Source of the DNA: Planctomycetaceae bacterium
GTDB taxonomy: Bacteria; Planctomycetota; Planctomycetia; Pirellulales; PNKZ01
DNA length: 52,000 nt
Reading direction: 5' to 3'
Assembly: GCA_016793115.1 (NCBI GenBank)
Contig: JAEUIN010000116.1
Coordinates: 1 to 52,000, forward strand
Shown here piece after piece: positions 20,356 through 28,850 of the stretch (within the stretch, counting starts at the first letter, position 1; every line of letters begins with the position of its first letter). Position numbers and translations under genes: made by a program. Under the pieces are notes generated by a model, which saw only the letters and a program-made list of their open reading frames with translations, was not told the origin of the DNA and made no database searches.

Positions 20356-22518
20356 CTAGACGCGTGCCGGCGTGAAAACGGCGGCGCCGTTCGTGTCGGC
20401 GGAATTTCCTTCCAGCGTAGGCAAGCCGGGGCGTGCGGCAAGCAGTTCTTCTTGGCACCGATGACGCGGTTCGTCGGGGCCGGGAGTGAGACGCTGATGC
20501 GAACCGTCGGGAAGCACGATGCGGGCTTTGACGTTGTCGCGCAAGTAGGCCGGCATGATCTCGTTGAGAATTCGGTCGCGCAGGTCGGCCGATTCGACCG
20601 GAAACATCACTTCGACCCGACGGTAGAAGTTGCGCGGCATCCAGTCGGCGCTGGCCAGATAGATCTTACAATCGTCGTCGGGGCCGAACACGTAGACGCG
20701 GCTATGTTCGAGGAAGCGATCGACGATGCTGCGGACGCGGATGTTTTCGCTAAGCCCGGCAATTCCCGGACGCAAGCCGCAAATGCCGCGCACGATGAGA
20801 TCGACGGGCACCCCCGCCTGGCCGGCGCGATACAACGCCTCGATCACTCGATAGTCGATCAACGAATTGAGTTTGGCGAGTATTCGCGACGGTCGGCCTT
20901 CCTGCGCTCGTCGCGTCTGCTCTTCAATGAGTTCCACCGTGCGACGATGTAAGTCGGTCGGCGCGACGACGAGCTTTTTCCATTTATGTCCTTGGGAATA
21001 GCCCGTCAGCAGATTGAACAGCGCCGAAGCGTCGGCCGTGGTTTCTTCGTCGGCGGTGAATAAGCCGAGGTCGGTGTAGATCAACGCCGTGTTCGGATTG
21101 TAGTTGCCCGTTCCCATGTGAACGTAGCGTCGCAACGTTTGTCCCTCTTGGCGCACGACCAGCGAGAGCTTGCAATGCGTCTTCAAATCGAGGAAGCCGA
21201 AGACGACGTGGACGCCGGCGCGCTCAAGCTTGCGCGCCCAGCCGACATTGTTTTCTTCGTCGAAACGGGCTTTGAGCTCGACCAGGGCCGTCACATGTTT
21301 GCCGTTCTCCGCCGCTTGAATCAACGCGCGGGTCACCGGCGAATCGCCGCTGGTGCGATAGAGCGTTTGCTTGATGGCCAACACGTGCGGATCGCTTCCC
21401 GCGCGGCTGATGAACTCGACGACCGGGTCGAACGAATCGTACGGGTGATGCAGCAAGATATCGTGGCGGCGAATCGCGGCGTAGAGATCTTCCTTGCCGC
21501 GCTGGCCGCGGCCGCGCGGCGGCTGCGGCGTGAAGGGCGCGTCGCGCAGGTGCTCGCGCCCCGGCATCTTCAGCAGGTCCATCAGCGCCGTAAGGTCAAG
21601 CGGACCCGGGATGCGATAAACTTCGCTGTAAGCGTCGGTTCCCGAGGTGCCTTCACGAATCGCTTCCGGTTCGACAATTTCGCGAATTAATTCTTCATCG
21701 CCTTCGGCCGAGACTTCCAACCGTACGACTTGTCCGCGCTGCCGGGCCTTGAGGCGATCTTCGATCACCTGCAGCATGTCGTCCGCTTCCTGCTCCAGCA
21801 GTTCGATATCGCTGTCGCGCGTCACGCGGAAATACGTATGGTTGACGACTTCCGCTCCGCCGAACAACTCCGCCAACCGCATGGCGACGGCGTCTTCGAG
21901 CATGATGTAGAGCTGCTCTTCTCCTTGAGCGAGCGTCACCAATCGCGGCAACACTTGCGGCAACTGCACGACGCCGAACAGATTTTTTGGTCCGAGTCCG
22001 GAGTGGCGTCGCAGCCGCGCCGCCAGATATAAGCCGCGGTTGTGAAACCGGGGGCTCGGATGCGCCGGGTCGACGGCCATCGGCGTGAGAATCGGCAACG
22101 CCCGATCGTTGAAAAATTTGTCGAGAATCGGCAAGTGTTCCGGGCTCAACTGATTCGGCGCGAGAATCCGAATTCGTTGTTCGGCGAGCTGCGGCACGAT
22201 CTGCTCGTTCCAGCAGCGGTACTGAGCCGCGACGAGTTCCTTCGTGCGGACCGCGATCTGCTCCAATTGCTGAATCGGGCGCATGCCGTCGGGCGAATAG
22301 TCTTGCGGCGCGCCGTCTTCAAAGGCTTGCTCGCGCAAACCGGAGACGCGAACCATGAAGAATTCGTCAAGATTCGAGCTGAAGATCGAGAGGAACTTCA
22401 CACGCTCCAGCAGGGGGACGTCGGGCGATTCCGCTTCTTCCAAGACTCGTCGGTTGAACTCCAACCAACTCAGCTCGCGGTTGACGAAATGTTCGGGAAG
22501 AAACTCTTGCTCGGTCAC
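20356..22518 (-). CDS. ppk: Polyphosphate kinase 1
   Basis: The 720-residue protein begins with the PPK1 N-domain (FVNRELSWLEFNRRVLEEA, SSNLDEFFMVRVSGL) and carries the catalytic core with YDSFDPVVEFI, the His-containing THCKLSL and, 19 residues later, YVHMGTGNYNPNTA. The spacing of these two histidines matches the E. coli enzyme (His435/His454). It reversibly polymerises phosphate from ATP. The start is GTG at 22518 with GGAG eight bases upstream. It is convergent to the polyprenyl synthase gene and divergent from the hydrolase at 22768. Confidence 0.96.
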   Translation of the reverse strand: MTEQEFLPEHFVNRELSWLEFNRRVLEEAESPDVPLLERVKFLSIFSSNLDEFFMVRVSGLREQAFEDGAPQDYSPDGMRPIQQLEQIAVRTKELVAAQYRCWNEQIVPQLAEQRIRILAPNQLSPEHLPILDKFFNDRALPILTPMAVDPAHPSPRFHNRGLYLAARLRRHSGLGPKNLFGVVQLPQVLPRLVTLAQGEEQLYIMLEDAVAMRLAELFGGAEVVNHTYFRVTRDSDIELLEQEADDMLQVIEDRLKARQRGQVVRLEVSAEGDEELIREIVEPEAIREGTSGTDAYSEVYRIPGPLDLTALMDLLKMPGREHLRDAPFTPQPPRGRGQRGKEDLYAAIRRHDILLHHPYDSFDPVVEFISRAGSDPHVLAIKQTLYRTSGDSPVTRALIQAAENGKHVTALVELKARFDEENNVGWARKLERAGVHVVFGFLDLKTHCKLSLVVRQEGQTLRRYVHMGTGNYNPNTALIYTDLGLFTADEETTADASALFNLLTGYSQGHKWKKLVVAPTDLHRRTVELIEEQTRRAQEGRPSRILAKLNSLIDYRVIEALYRAGQAGVPVDLIVRGICGLRPGIAGLSENIRVRSIVDRFLEHSRVYVFGPDDDCKIYLASADWMPRNFYRRVEVMFPVESADLRDRILNEIMPAYLRDNVKARIVLPDGSHQRLTPGPDEPRHRCQEELLAARPGLPTLEGNSADTNGAAVFTPARV

Positions 22519-22601
22519 GATCGCTCTCCGCTCCGCTCGCTTAACTATCGACTCGACCGACGCCTCACGCGGGCGGTCGCTGGTCGAAGGTCCGTCGCAA
22601 G

Positions 22602-22632
22602 CTTATACTTGCCCGACGGCGCCGACGCTCAA
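22602..22632 (-). promoter_or_regulatory. Putative ppk promoter
   Basis: On the minus strand a TATAAG -10 (22602-22607) and a TTGAGC -35 (22627-22632) are 19 bases apart, 84 bp upstream of the ppk start. The long spacer makes it a tentative call. Confidence 0.3.
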
Positions 22633-22767
22633 TTGTCCGCCACGCTAGACAAAAGAAAAGCGGCCACGGGACCGTTCGGGCGACATCGGCCCCAAATCAG
22701 GGCGATTTGCGGTAAAATCGTTACTTTCGTTCCCCCGATTGCCCGAATCCTTCGAGAAAAATCGCAC

Positions 22768-23682
22768 GTGAATTCGTCGTGGCGCGCCGAGTATCCGTTT
22801 TCCTCACACTTTCTGAACGTGAGCGGCGGGCGGCTACACTATCTCGACGAGGGCCCGCGGTCCGCCGATGCGGATGCGCCGACGCTGCTGTGCGTGCACG
22901 GCAATCCCACTTGGTCGTTCTATTGGCGAAAGATCGCCGTCGCATTTCGCGATCAAGTGCGCGTCGTCGTGCCCGACCATCTCGGCTGCGGACTTTCCGA
23001 CAAGCCGCAAGACTATTCCTATCGACTGGCCGACCACATCGGCAACCTTGAGCGGCTCATTGAATCGCTCGACCTGCGCAACATCACGCTGCTCGCGCAT
23101 GATTGGGGCGGAGCCATCGGCCTCGGAGCGGCCGGGCGACTGCCGGAGCGCTTTCGTCGGCTCATGTTGTTTAACACGGCCGCGTATCGTTCGACTCGTT
23201 GTCCGTGGCGAATTCGTGTCTGTCGGCTTCCCCTGCTGGGAGCGCTCGGCGTGCGCGGGCTCAACCTTTTCTCCCTCGCCGCGCTCAAAATGGCGACCGA
23301 GAAGCCGGAACGTTTCACCGCGGCCGTGCAGACCGGCTACGTCGCCCCTTACGACAGTTACGCTCATCGAATCGCCGTGCACCGGTTCGTGCAAGACATT
23401 CCGCTCGCAGCCGACCATCCGAGTTATGAAACGTTGCACGAGGTCGAGCGCCGGCTCACGTCGCTGGCTCATTTGCCTGTGCAATTGATCTGGGGCATGA
23501 AGGATTGGTGCTTCACACCGCATTTTCTCGAGCGCTTCCGCGAGTTTTTTCCCGCGGCCGAAATTCATCGGTTCGACGATTGCGGACATTATGTCGTCGA
23601 AGACGCGATCGAACGCATCTTGCCGATCGTCGCGGCGGGGCTGCCGACCGCGACGCCGGCCGTTTCGAGCCGGAACCGATGA
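22768..23682 (+). CDS. Alpha/beta hydrolase with Asp nucleophile (haloalkane dehalogenase/OleB-like)
   Basis: The 304-residue protein has the oxyanion block HGNPTWSFYWR near residue 44, the nucleophile elbow LLAHDWGGAIGLG near 110 with Asp rather than Ser, and the base DDCGHYVVED near 272. Asp nucleophiles are found in haloalkane dehalogenases, epoxide hydrolases and OleB beta-lactone decarboxylases; the HGNPTWSF segment recalls OleB. No oleA, oleC or oleD is nearby, so the olefin-pathway role is unsupported and the substrate unknown. The start is assigned to GTG 22768 because no ATG gives a complete N-terminus; no strong ribosome site is seen. Its stop overlaps the next start by 4 bp (ATGA). 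Confidence 0.8.
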   Translation: MNSSWRAEYPFSSHFLNVSGGRLHYLDEGPRSADADAPTLLCVHGNPTWSFYWRKIAVAFRDQVRVVVPDHLGCGLSDKPQDYSYRLADHIGNLERLIESLDLRNITLLAHDWGGAIGLGAAGRLPERFRRLMLFNTAAYRSTRCPWRIRVCRLPLLGALGVRGLNLFSLAALKMATEKPERFTAAVQTGYVAPYDSYAHRIAVHRFVQDIPLAADHPSYETLHEVERRLTSLAHLPVQLIWGMKDWCFTPHFLERFREFFPAAEIHRFDDCGHYVVEDAIERILPIVAAGLPTATPAVSSRNR

Positions 23683-24572
23683 TCGACGAAAAGTTCGACT
23701 TCACGATCGACAAAGCGCCGCTCACCGTCGGACAGACGGCGACCTGGGCTTGTTTGCTCGAGGCGGCGATTCCGAAGCCGGGCAACGTGCATCGCGGCGC
23801 CGACTTTGAAGATCTGAAGTTCACCGACTTCCTAACCGCGGCCGTGGCGATCGGCCCGGCGCTCGAGCGAGCCGCGGCCGGAGCGCCGCTGGGGCAAACC
23901 GTGCTCGATGCCGTCGGCGAGACGCGGCGCCTTGTCGCCACGAACGCCAATCTAGGAATCGTGCTGTTGCTCGCACCGTTGGCTTCGGCGGCCGGTTTCC
24001 GCGATCGCCCGCTGCGCCAAGCGACGGCCGACGTACTCGCCGAACTGACGCCTGACGACGCCGCTCTCGTCTATCAGGCGATTCGAATCGCTCAGCCGGG
24101 CGGCATGGGCAAATCGCCCGAAGCCGACATTCACGACGCTCCGCCGGCAGATTTGCTCCATGCCATGCGTTTGGCCGCGGATCGCGATAGCGTCGCCAAA
24201 CAATATGCGAACGGCTTTACCGAGGTCTTCCATTTCGTTGTGCCGGCGATTCGCAGCGGGCTGGCCGAGGGGTTGTCGCTGGCCGACGCCGTGATTCGTT
24301 GTCATTTGCGAACGATGCAGGCAATTCCAGACACGCTAATCGCCCGCAAGTGCGGCCTGGAAACCGCGCAGCTGGCGGCCGATTACGCCGGCCAGGTTCT
24401 CCGCGCCGCGGCCGACGGGAACGAAACGTATCACGAAGCCCTGGCGGATTTCGACTTCTGGCTGCGCAGCGACGGCCACCGACGCAACCCGGGAACCACG
24501 GCCGATCTGATCGCCGCCGGCTTGTTCGTCGTTTTGCGCGACGCGACGCTCCCGCTTCCGCTTACAATTTAG
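23679..24572 (+). CDS. CitG-like triphosphoribosyl-dephospho-CoA synthase family protein
   Basis: The 297-residue protein has CitG/MdcB-family hallmarks: EAAIPKPGNVHRGADFEDLKF near residues 24-44, 'ANLGIVLLLAPLA' near 88, QPGGMGKSPEADIHDAP near 140, and the C-terminal SDGHRRNPGTTADLIAAGLF. CitG joins ATP and dephospho-CoA to make the citrate-lyase prosthetic precursor, but no citrate or malonate lyase genes are present. Homologues also occur among H4MPT-linked C1 genes of methylotrophs and planctomycetes, so a role in that cofactor network is a reasonable inference given ftr in this window. It overlaps the hydrolase by 4 bp and is 2 bp from the PTPS-like gene. Confidence 0.82.
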   Translation: MIDEKFDFTIDKAPLTVGQTATWACLLEAAIPKPGNVHRGADFEDLKFTDFLTAAVAIGPALERAAAGAPLGQTVLDAVGETRRLVATNANLGIVLLLAPLASAAGFRDRPLRQATADVLAELTPDDAALVYQAIRIAQPGGMGKSPEADIHDAPPADLLHAMRLAADRDSVAKQYANGFTEVFHFVVPAIRSGLAEGLSLADAVIRCHLRTMQAIPDTLIARKCGLETAQLAADYAGQVLRAAADGNETYHEALADFDFWLRSDGHRRNPGTTADLIAAGLFVVLRDATLPLPLTI

Positions 24573-24574
24573 CG

Positions 24575-25066
24575 ATGCCGCAAGAATCTTATTCCGTGCG
24601 TGTCCGCAAGACCGAACTGGTGTTTTCGGCGGCCCACTTCATTACGTTCGCCGGCAACATCTGCGAGCGGTTACACGGGCACAACTATCGCGTCACGGCG
24701 GAAGTATTCGGCCCGCTCGATGCCAATCAGTACGTCGTCGATTTCATCGCCTTGCGCGACGAACTCAAGCGGATCGTCTTGGAACTCGATCACCGCATGC
24801 TGCTGCCCACGAGGCACCCGACGATTCACGTCGTCGAACAGGATAACGAAGTCACGGTGACGTTCGAAGACCGACGATGGGTCTTCCCGAGCGGCGACTG
24901 CCTGCTGCTCCCCTTGGTGCAAACGACTGCGGAACTCTTGGCACGGCACATCGCCGGCCGGCTGCTCGAACGGCTCGATGCCGCGGCCGGCTATCGCCCG
25001 CAGCGGTTGCGTATCGCCGTCGACGAATGCGAGGGGCAAGAAGGCGTATACGAGTGGTCGGCCTGA
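24575..25066 (+). CDS. 6-pyruvoyl-tetrahydropterin synthase/QueD family protein
   Basis: The 163-residue protein carries the zinc histidines of the PTPS/QueD fold: FSAAHFITF near residue 16 and CERLHGHNYRV near 33-43, with the conserved Cys two positions before Leu-His-Gly-His. 'VVDFIALRDELKRIV' and ELDHRMLLPT supply the catalytic Asp/His region, and the C-terminal DECEGQEGVYE contains the pterin-binding Glu. It acts on dihydroneopterin triphosphate-type substrates, yielding either a queuosine precursor or a pterin. A 2-bp gap after the CitG-like gene suggests a pterin-cofactor role (for example H4MPT synthesis) rather than queuosine; this is inference. Confidence 0.85.
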   Translation: MPQESYSVRVRKTELVFSAAHFITFAGNICERLHGHNYRVTAEVFGPLDANQYVVDFIALRDELKRIVLELDHRMLLPTRHPTIHVVEQDNEVTVTFEDRRWVFPSGDCLLLPLVQTTAELLARHIAGRLLERLDAAAGYRPQRLRIAVDECEGQEGVYEWSA

Positions 25067-25088
25067 GCGACGTCCGTCGCCGCGGCGA

Positions 25089-26159
25089 CTACTCGCGTTT
25101 TCCCATCGCTTCCAGAATCGCACGCTGTTCGTCGTTCAGCACGGCCAAGCAGCGGGCCTGCGCGACGTCGAGATAACCGAACGCCGTGACAAGCAGTTCC
25201 TGCTCCTGTTCGCCCGTCTTCGCCGCGCGATACAGGTTTTCCGATTTGTCCAGCGCTTCGTCTATGATCGTGCGGATGGCGCGGAGCTGTTTCTCGTCCA
25301 TTCTTAACCGCTCGGCCATTTGCGGCAGCGCCAAAGCCGGCGCGCCCAAGCGTTTGTAGAGTTCTTCGGCGTCGGCGGTCGGCCAATACTGCATCACCAG
25401 CTTCTGCAGCAAATCGGTGGCGCCGATCGTGTGCTCGAGCAACGATTCCAGACGATACTTCTGCTCCGTGTCGAGCACGCCGAGCATCGCCATTTGCGTG
25501 ATGTAGAGGATCGCCGCTTGCTGCGACTTCGGCGCCGCGGAGCGCAAAACCGAGTTTTTGGCGTCGATCACGCTTTCGATCTTCGTCTGCTGTTCCGGCC
25601 GCAAACGGAGCAGAACCGACATCTCCGGCTCCGCGAACAAGTTGATATCGAAGCTTTCGCGCAACCGATCGCGCAGACCTTGGCTGATCTTCGGCGCGAT
25701 CGGTCCGGGTTTTTCTTCCGGAGCGACGAACACCTTGGAAAAACCGGGCACTTTCGCCAGCTGCTTGCGTACCGGTTCCGCTTGCGCGCCGATGCCGACC
25801 AACAAGCCGATCCCGGTAAACATCGCAATCTTCAGCGCGCGCTGCGGATTCTGCGCCGAGGTTTTCACCAAGCTCTTCCCGCCGTGCGAGAGCGTCTCCA
25901 GCCGTTGCAGCCCGAGTCGCGAGCACATGCCGCGCTGTTCGATGTGCACGACGCGCATCCGGTATTCGTCGCCGTCGTCGGTCTTGAGAATCCCTTCCAC
26001 GCCTTCCACAAACGCCGGCATCTGATCCGATGCCACGTTCATTCCGCCGGCCGACTCGTCCATCAGCCGCACTAGCAATTCCGCCTTGCCGACGATAAGC
26101 GTACCCTCGCGGGTTCCGACCACGGGCGAACGAAAGTTTTTGCGTCGCTCTGAAAACAT
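25089..26159 (-). CDS. PilZ-like membrane protein divergent from fliG
   Basis: The 356-residue protein starts with a PilZ-like region: ERRKNFRSP (R-x-x-x-R type) and, about 25 residues on, LMDESAGGMNV, a D-x-S-x-x-G type motif used to bind cyclic di-GMP. A single hydrophobic segment follows near residues 110-128 (ALKIAMFTGIGLLVGIG), then a helical C-terminal region (about 160-356) rich in Leu, Glu and Gln with 'LRPEQQTKIESVIDAK' and repeated 'ALxxEQR' patterns. I do not recognise the C-terminal family. Its place next to fliG invites a flagellar or c-di-GMP role. ATG 26159 was chosen over a much longer upstream frame that runs opposite to fliG. Confidence 0.6.
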   Translation of the reverse strand: MFSERRKNFRSPVVGTREGTLIVGKAELLVRLMDESAGGMNVASDQMPAFVEGVEGILKTDDGDEYRMRVVHIEQRGMCSRLGLQRLETLSHGGKSLVKTSAQNPQRALKIAMFTGIGLLVGIGAQAEPVRKQLAKVPGFSKVFVAPEEKPGPIAPKISQGLRDRLRESFDINLFAEPEMSVLLRLRPEQQTKIESVIDAKNSVLRSAAPKSQQAAILYITQMAMLGVLDTEQKYRLESLLEHTIGATDLLQKLVMQYWPTADAEELYKRLGAPALALPQMAERLRMDEKQLRAIRTIIDEALDKSENLYRAAKTGEQEQELLVTAFGYLDVAQARCLAVLNDEQRAILEAMGKRE

Positions 26160-26477
26160 GACGGGCTCGATCGTGAAAATACGGAGAAATGGGGGCTTCC
26201 GACCTGGTCCGCGACAAATGTAGCTTGCCGTCCACAACGTGCCGTCAATTTCCCACGTGTCGCTTTTTATCCCATCCCCTCCGTCCTCGCGGTCGGACCA
26301 TTTCGCACGATCACTGCAATCGATATCGAATTCTTTAAGTTTCGCCCCGCCGGCGGCCGATGAACCGCGCGAGAGGTCGGAAAATGTAACGATTGTATCG
26401 GTCGCCCATTTGAGGCGACGCCTGCCGCCGCCGGCATCGACGCGCCGCTCGACCTTCGACATTTGGAGCTTTTCACC
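26160..26477. other. Divergent intergenic region between PilZ-like gene and fliG
   Basis: About 318 bp that should carry promoters for both genes. It contains AT-richer patches (for example 26261-26272 and 26330-26342), but I could not identify a convincing sigma-70, sigma-28 or sigma-54 signature. The last 40 bases before fliG are a GC-rich run followed by the GGAG ribosome site. Confidence 0.4.
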
Positions 26478-27473
26478 GTGGCCGCTCCCGAACTTCGCAA
26501 AGCCGCCGTGTTGCTCGCCAGCTTGCCCGAAGAGGAAGCGGCGCAGTTGCTCTCCAAGCTGCATCCCAAGCAGGTCGAACTGGTTTCCATCGAGATCGCC
26601 CGCCTCGGCCACATCGCAGGCGACGAGCAATCGACCACGATTCGCGAGTTTGCCGAAGTCAATCCGCAGGCCTTCGGCAGCAGCGCCGGCGGCCTCGATC
26701 TGGCCAAGAGCCTTGTCGAAAAAGCGCTCGGCAAAAACGCCAACAGCACGCTCGAAAACGTCCGTCAGCAAATCGAAGCGCTGCCGTTCGCCTTTTTGCA
26801 GAAGATCGATGCGACGCACCTGCTTACGTTCATCATGGACGAGCACCCGCAGACGATCGCCCTCATTCTTTCGCACCTCGCGCCGCAAAAGGCCGCGCAG
26901 GTGATCGCCGGCTTGCCGAGCGAGCGGCAGCTGTCCGTCGTCCGCCGCATCGCGCGCATGGGGCAAACCAGCCCCGAGATCATTCAAGAGGTCGAACGCG
27001 GACTCGAACACCGCATGTCGAGCATCACCAGCCAATCGTTCGAGACGGCGGGCGGCGTCGAAGCCGTGGCCGAAATCCTCAACGTCGCCGATCGCGCCAC
27101 CGAACGCGGCCTGCTGGAAAACCTCGCCCAGGAAGATCCCGATCTCGTCGAGGAAATCCGTCGCCGCATGTTCGTCTTCGAAGACATCGCCAAGTTCGCC
27201 GTCAAAGACATCCAGACGGTGCTCAAGAACGTCGAAAACTCGCAGTGGGCCTTGGCTCTCAAAACGGCGAGCGACGAGCTCAAGCAGAAGGTGCTCGGCA
27301 ACATGTCGACCCGCGCCGGCGAAATGCTCAAGGAAGAAATGGACTACCTCGGCCCCGTCAAGCGTTCGGCCGTCGAGCAAATGCAGCAGCAAATCGTCGA
27401 CGTCGTTCGCCGACTGGAAGACGCGGGCGAAATCACGGTCAACGCCGGCGAAGAGGTCGAAGAACTCGTTTAA
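26478..27473 (+). CDS. fliG: Flagellar motor switch protein FliG
   Basis: The 331-residue protein contains the three FliG domains: an N-terminal domain (about 1-100, RKAAVLLASLPEEEAAQLLSK), a middle domain with the diagnostic EHPQTIALILSHL motif near 125, and a C-terminal domain with 'FVFEDIAKFAVKDIQTVLKNVE' and 'RAGEMLKEEMDYLGPVKRSAVEQMQQQIV'. It forms the rotor ring that contacts the stator and sets rotation direction. GTG 26478 is chosen because GGAG lies nine bases before it; an in-frame TTG five codons earlier overlaps that site. No other flagellar gene is in the window. Confidence 0.95.
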   Translation: MAAPELRKAAVLLASLPEEEAAQLLSKLHPKQVELVSIEIARLGHIAGDEQSTTIREFAEVNPQAFGSSAGGLDLAKSLVEKALGKNANSTLENVRQQIEALPFAFLQKIDATHLLTFIMDEHPQTIALILSHLAPQKAAQVIAGLPSERQLSVVRRIARMGQTSPEIIQEVERGLEHRMSSITSQSFETAGGVEAVAEILNVADRATERGLLENLAQEDPDLVEEIRRRMFVFEDIAKFAVKDIQTVLKNVENSQWALALKTASDELKQKVLGNMSTRAGEMLKEEMDYLGPVKRSAVEQMQQQIVDVVRRLEDAGEITVNAGEEVEELV

Positions 27474-27474
27474 T

Positions 27475-27497
27475 GCGGCGTCTCGTTTAAACGCCGC
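27475..27497. terminator. Hairpin between convergent fliG and RlmM-like gene
   Basis: A 7-bp perfect stem (GCGGCGT 27475-27481 / ACGCCGC 27491-27497) with a 9-nt loop starts one base after the fliG stop. There is no T-run after it, so a terminator role is a guess from position. Confidence 0.35.
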
Positions 27498-27523
27498 GCA
27501 GCCGCGACGCCCGGCGATGCCGT

Positions 27524-28723
27524 TTATTCTTTCGACTTCGCCTTCTTCAATTGCGCAAGCTTGCGCGCCGCGCGTTCTTCCGCCGCTTCCGCATCTTCGT
27601 GCTCGTGCGCCGCGGCCGACTTATGCGCCGCCAGGCAAAACTCGCGGCGGTTGTGCTGCAACTGGCGACATTGCACCTGGTCGAACCCCCAGCTCTGCAC
27701 GCGCGAAATGTATTGCGGAATCTCGTCGGCCTGCTTCCAATCGAGCAGCTTGAGCGTCAGCAACATTCCCTCGATATCGACGTCGCGGTGCGTGACGATA
27801 TCCTCCACCGTGTCGAGCGTGTAGTTCGGCGCCACGTTCATATCGGTCGTGAGCCACCGCACGTCGCGAAACTCCCGCCGCTTCACGTCGTTGCCCCGCA
27901 TCCGCAGATGACGAAACTGCGGATGATCGAACACCGCGGGATGCATCTCCGCCGGATCGATGCCGGTGACGAACAGCCCGCGCTTGAGGAGCGCCTGGCA
28001 CGAGCCGCCCGGCGCGCAACCGATCTCCACGGCTTCGTCACCTTTTTTGAGCGGCAATTTCGACCAGCGGAGCGCTTCCTCCGTCTTCAAGTACGCCCGC
28101 GACACGGCCTCGTACGGCAGTTCGATTTCCTCGAACATCCCGCCAGGTTTGCGCGAGACGAGGCTCGCGGCTTTGTGATAGCCGACCCACCACTGGTGCG
28201 GCTCGGTCACGACGACGTCGAGGACGAGATCGCCCTTTTGCGTCGGCTTCTTGGTGCGCAGCGCCGCTTGCGCTTCCGGCGCGGTCTCGCGCAGCAATCG
28301 CTCCACGGCCCGCGATTCCTCGGTCGGTCCGACCTCGTAGCCATGTTCGCCCGGGGTCCGCTGATCGCGCGGCCACACATGCAACGCGTCGAACGTCCGC
28401 CCCTCGGCCAACTTCCACACCTGCGCCGCGAGTTCTCCCCTCGCCCCTTCGGGGAGCGGGGCCGGGGGGGAGGGAGCTGCCTCGTTAGCGACTGCCGCCG
28501 CGACCTCGGCCTTCCCTAGCGAAAACCCGTACGCCCGCGCGAACACCGAATGCAGCTCAAAGTCGTCTTTCAGCCCATGCTTCTCGGGAAGCTTGTAGGT
28601 GAGAAAGCCGGGCCTTGAGTACGCGAAGCGAAAGCTCGGCCGATACTTGGCGAGCTCGCGCTTGAGCGTCGGCTCGGCGCCGACCTGACAAGTCATGAAC
28701 AAAAACTGCGAAGAGTCGGACAT
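27524..28723 (-). CDS. RlmM-like 2'-O-ribose rRNA methyltransferase
   Basis: The 399-residue protein has an N-terminal THUMP-like region (about 1-200, starting SSQFLFMTCQVGAEPTLKRE) and an RrmJ-type Rossmann methyltransferase domain (about 240-360). The SAM motif AVEIGCAPGGSCQALLKRG and a later DVRWLTTDMNVAPNYTL provide the catalytic Asp region, with a Lys in LLTLKLLDW. The best match in layout is RlmM, which methylates C2498 of 23S rRNA in E. coli. Residues about 83-97 (SPPAPLPEGARGE) are encoded by a palindromic repeat inserted in frame. The upstream extension is not needed; ATG 28723 gives the family start. The C-terminus is Ala/Glu/Lys-rich. Confidence 0.75.
   Translation of the reverse strand: MSDSSQFLFMTCQVGAEPTLKRELAKYRPSFRFAYSRPGFLTYKLPEKHGLKDDFELHSVFARAYGFSLGKAEVAAAVANEAAPSPPAPLPEGARGELAAQVWKLAEGRTFDALHVWPRDQRTPGEHGYEVGPTEESRAVERLLRETAPEAQAALRTKKPTQKGDLVLDVVVTEPHQWWVGYHKAASLVSRKPGGMFEEIELPYEAVSRAYLKTEEALRWSKLPLKKGDEAVEIGCAPGGSCQALLKRGLFVTGIDPAEMHPAVFDHPQFRHLRMRGNDVKRREFRDVRWLTTDMNVAPNYTLDTVEDIVTHRDVDIEGMLLTLKLLDWKQADEIPQYISRVQSWGFDQVQCRQLQHNRREFCLAAHKSAAAHEHEDAEAAEERAARKLAQLKKAKSKE
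28433..28477. repeat. Palindromic repeat embedded in frame in the RlmM-like gene
   Basis: The minus strand reads a C-rich run followed by GCTCCCC-GAA-GGGGCGAGGGGAG, a short palindrome. It encodes Pro/Ala/Gly/Glu residues 83-97 of the methyltransferase. It resembles in style the CTCCC-x-GGGAG units at 48488, 49676 and 51799 and the in-gene copy at 32071. Confidence 0.55.
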
Positions 28724-28850
28724 GGCGAACGGCGGACCCCGAAGGCGTTGAACGGACGCGACGAGCCCGCGGCGGGCCGCGTCGCAATCCTCCATCATCG
28801 CCGCAGCGGCCGTTTCGGGAAGTGGGGGCTGCGAAGTTTGCCCCGCCCGT

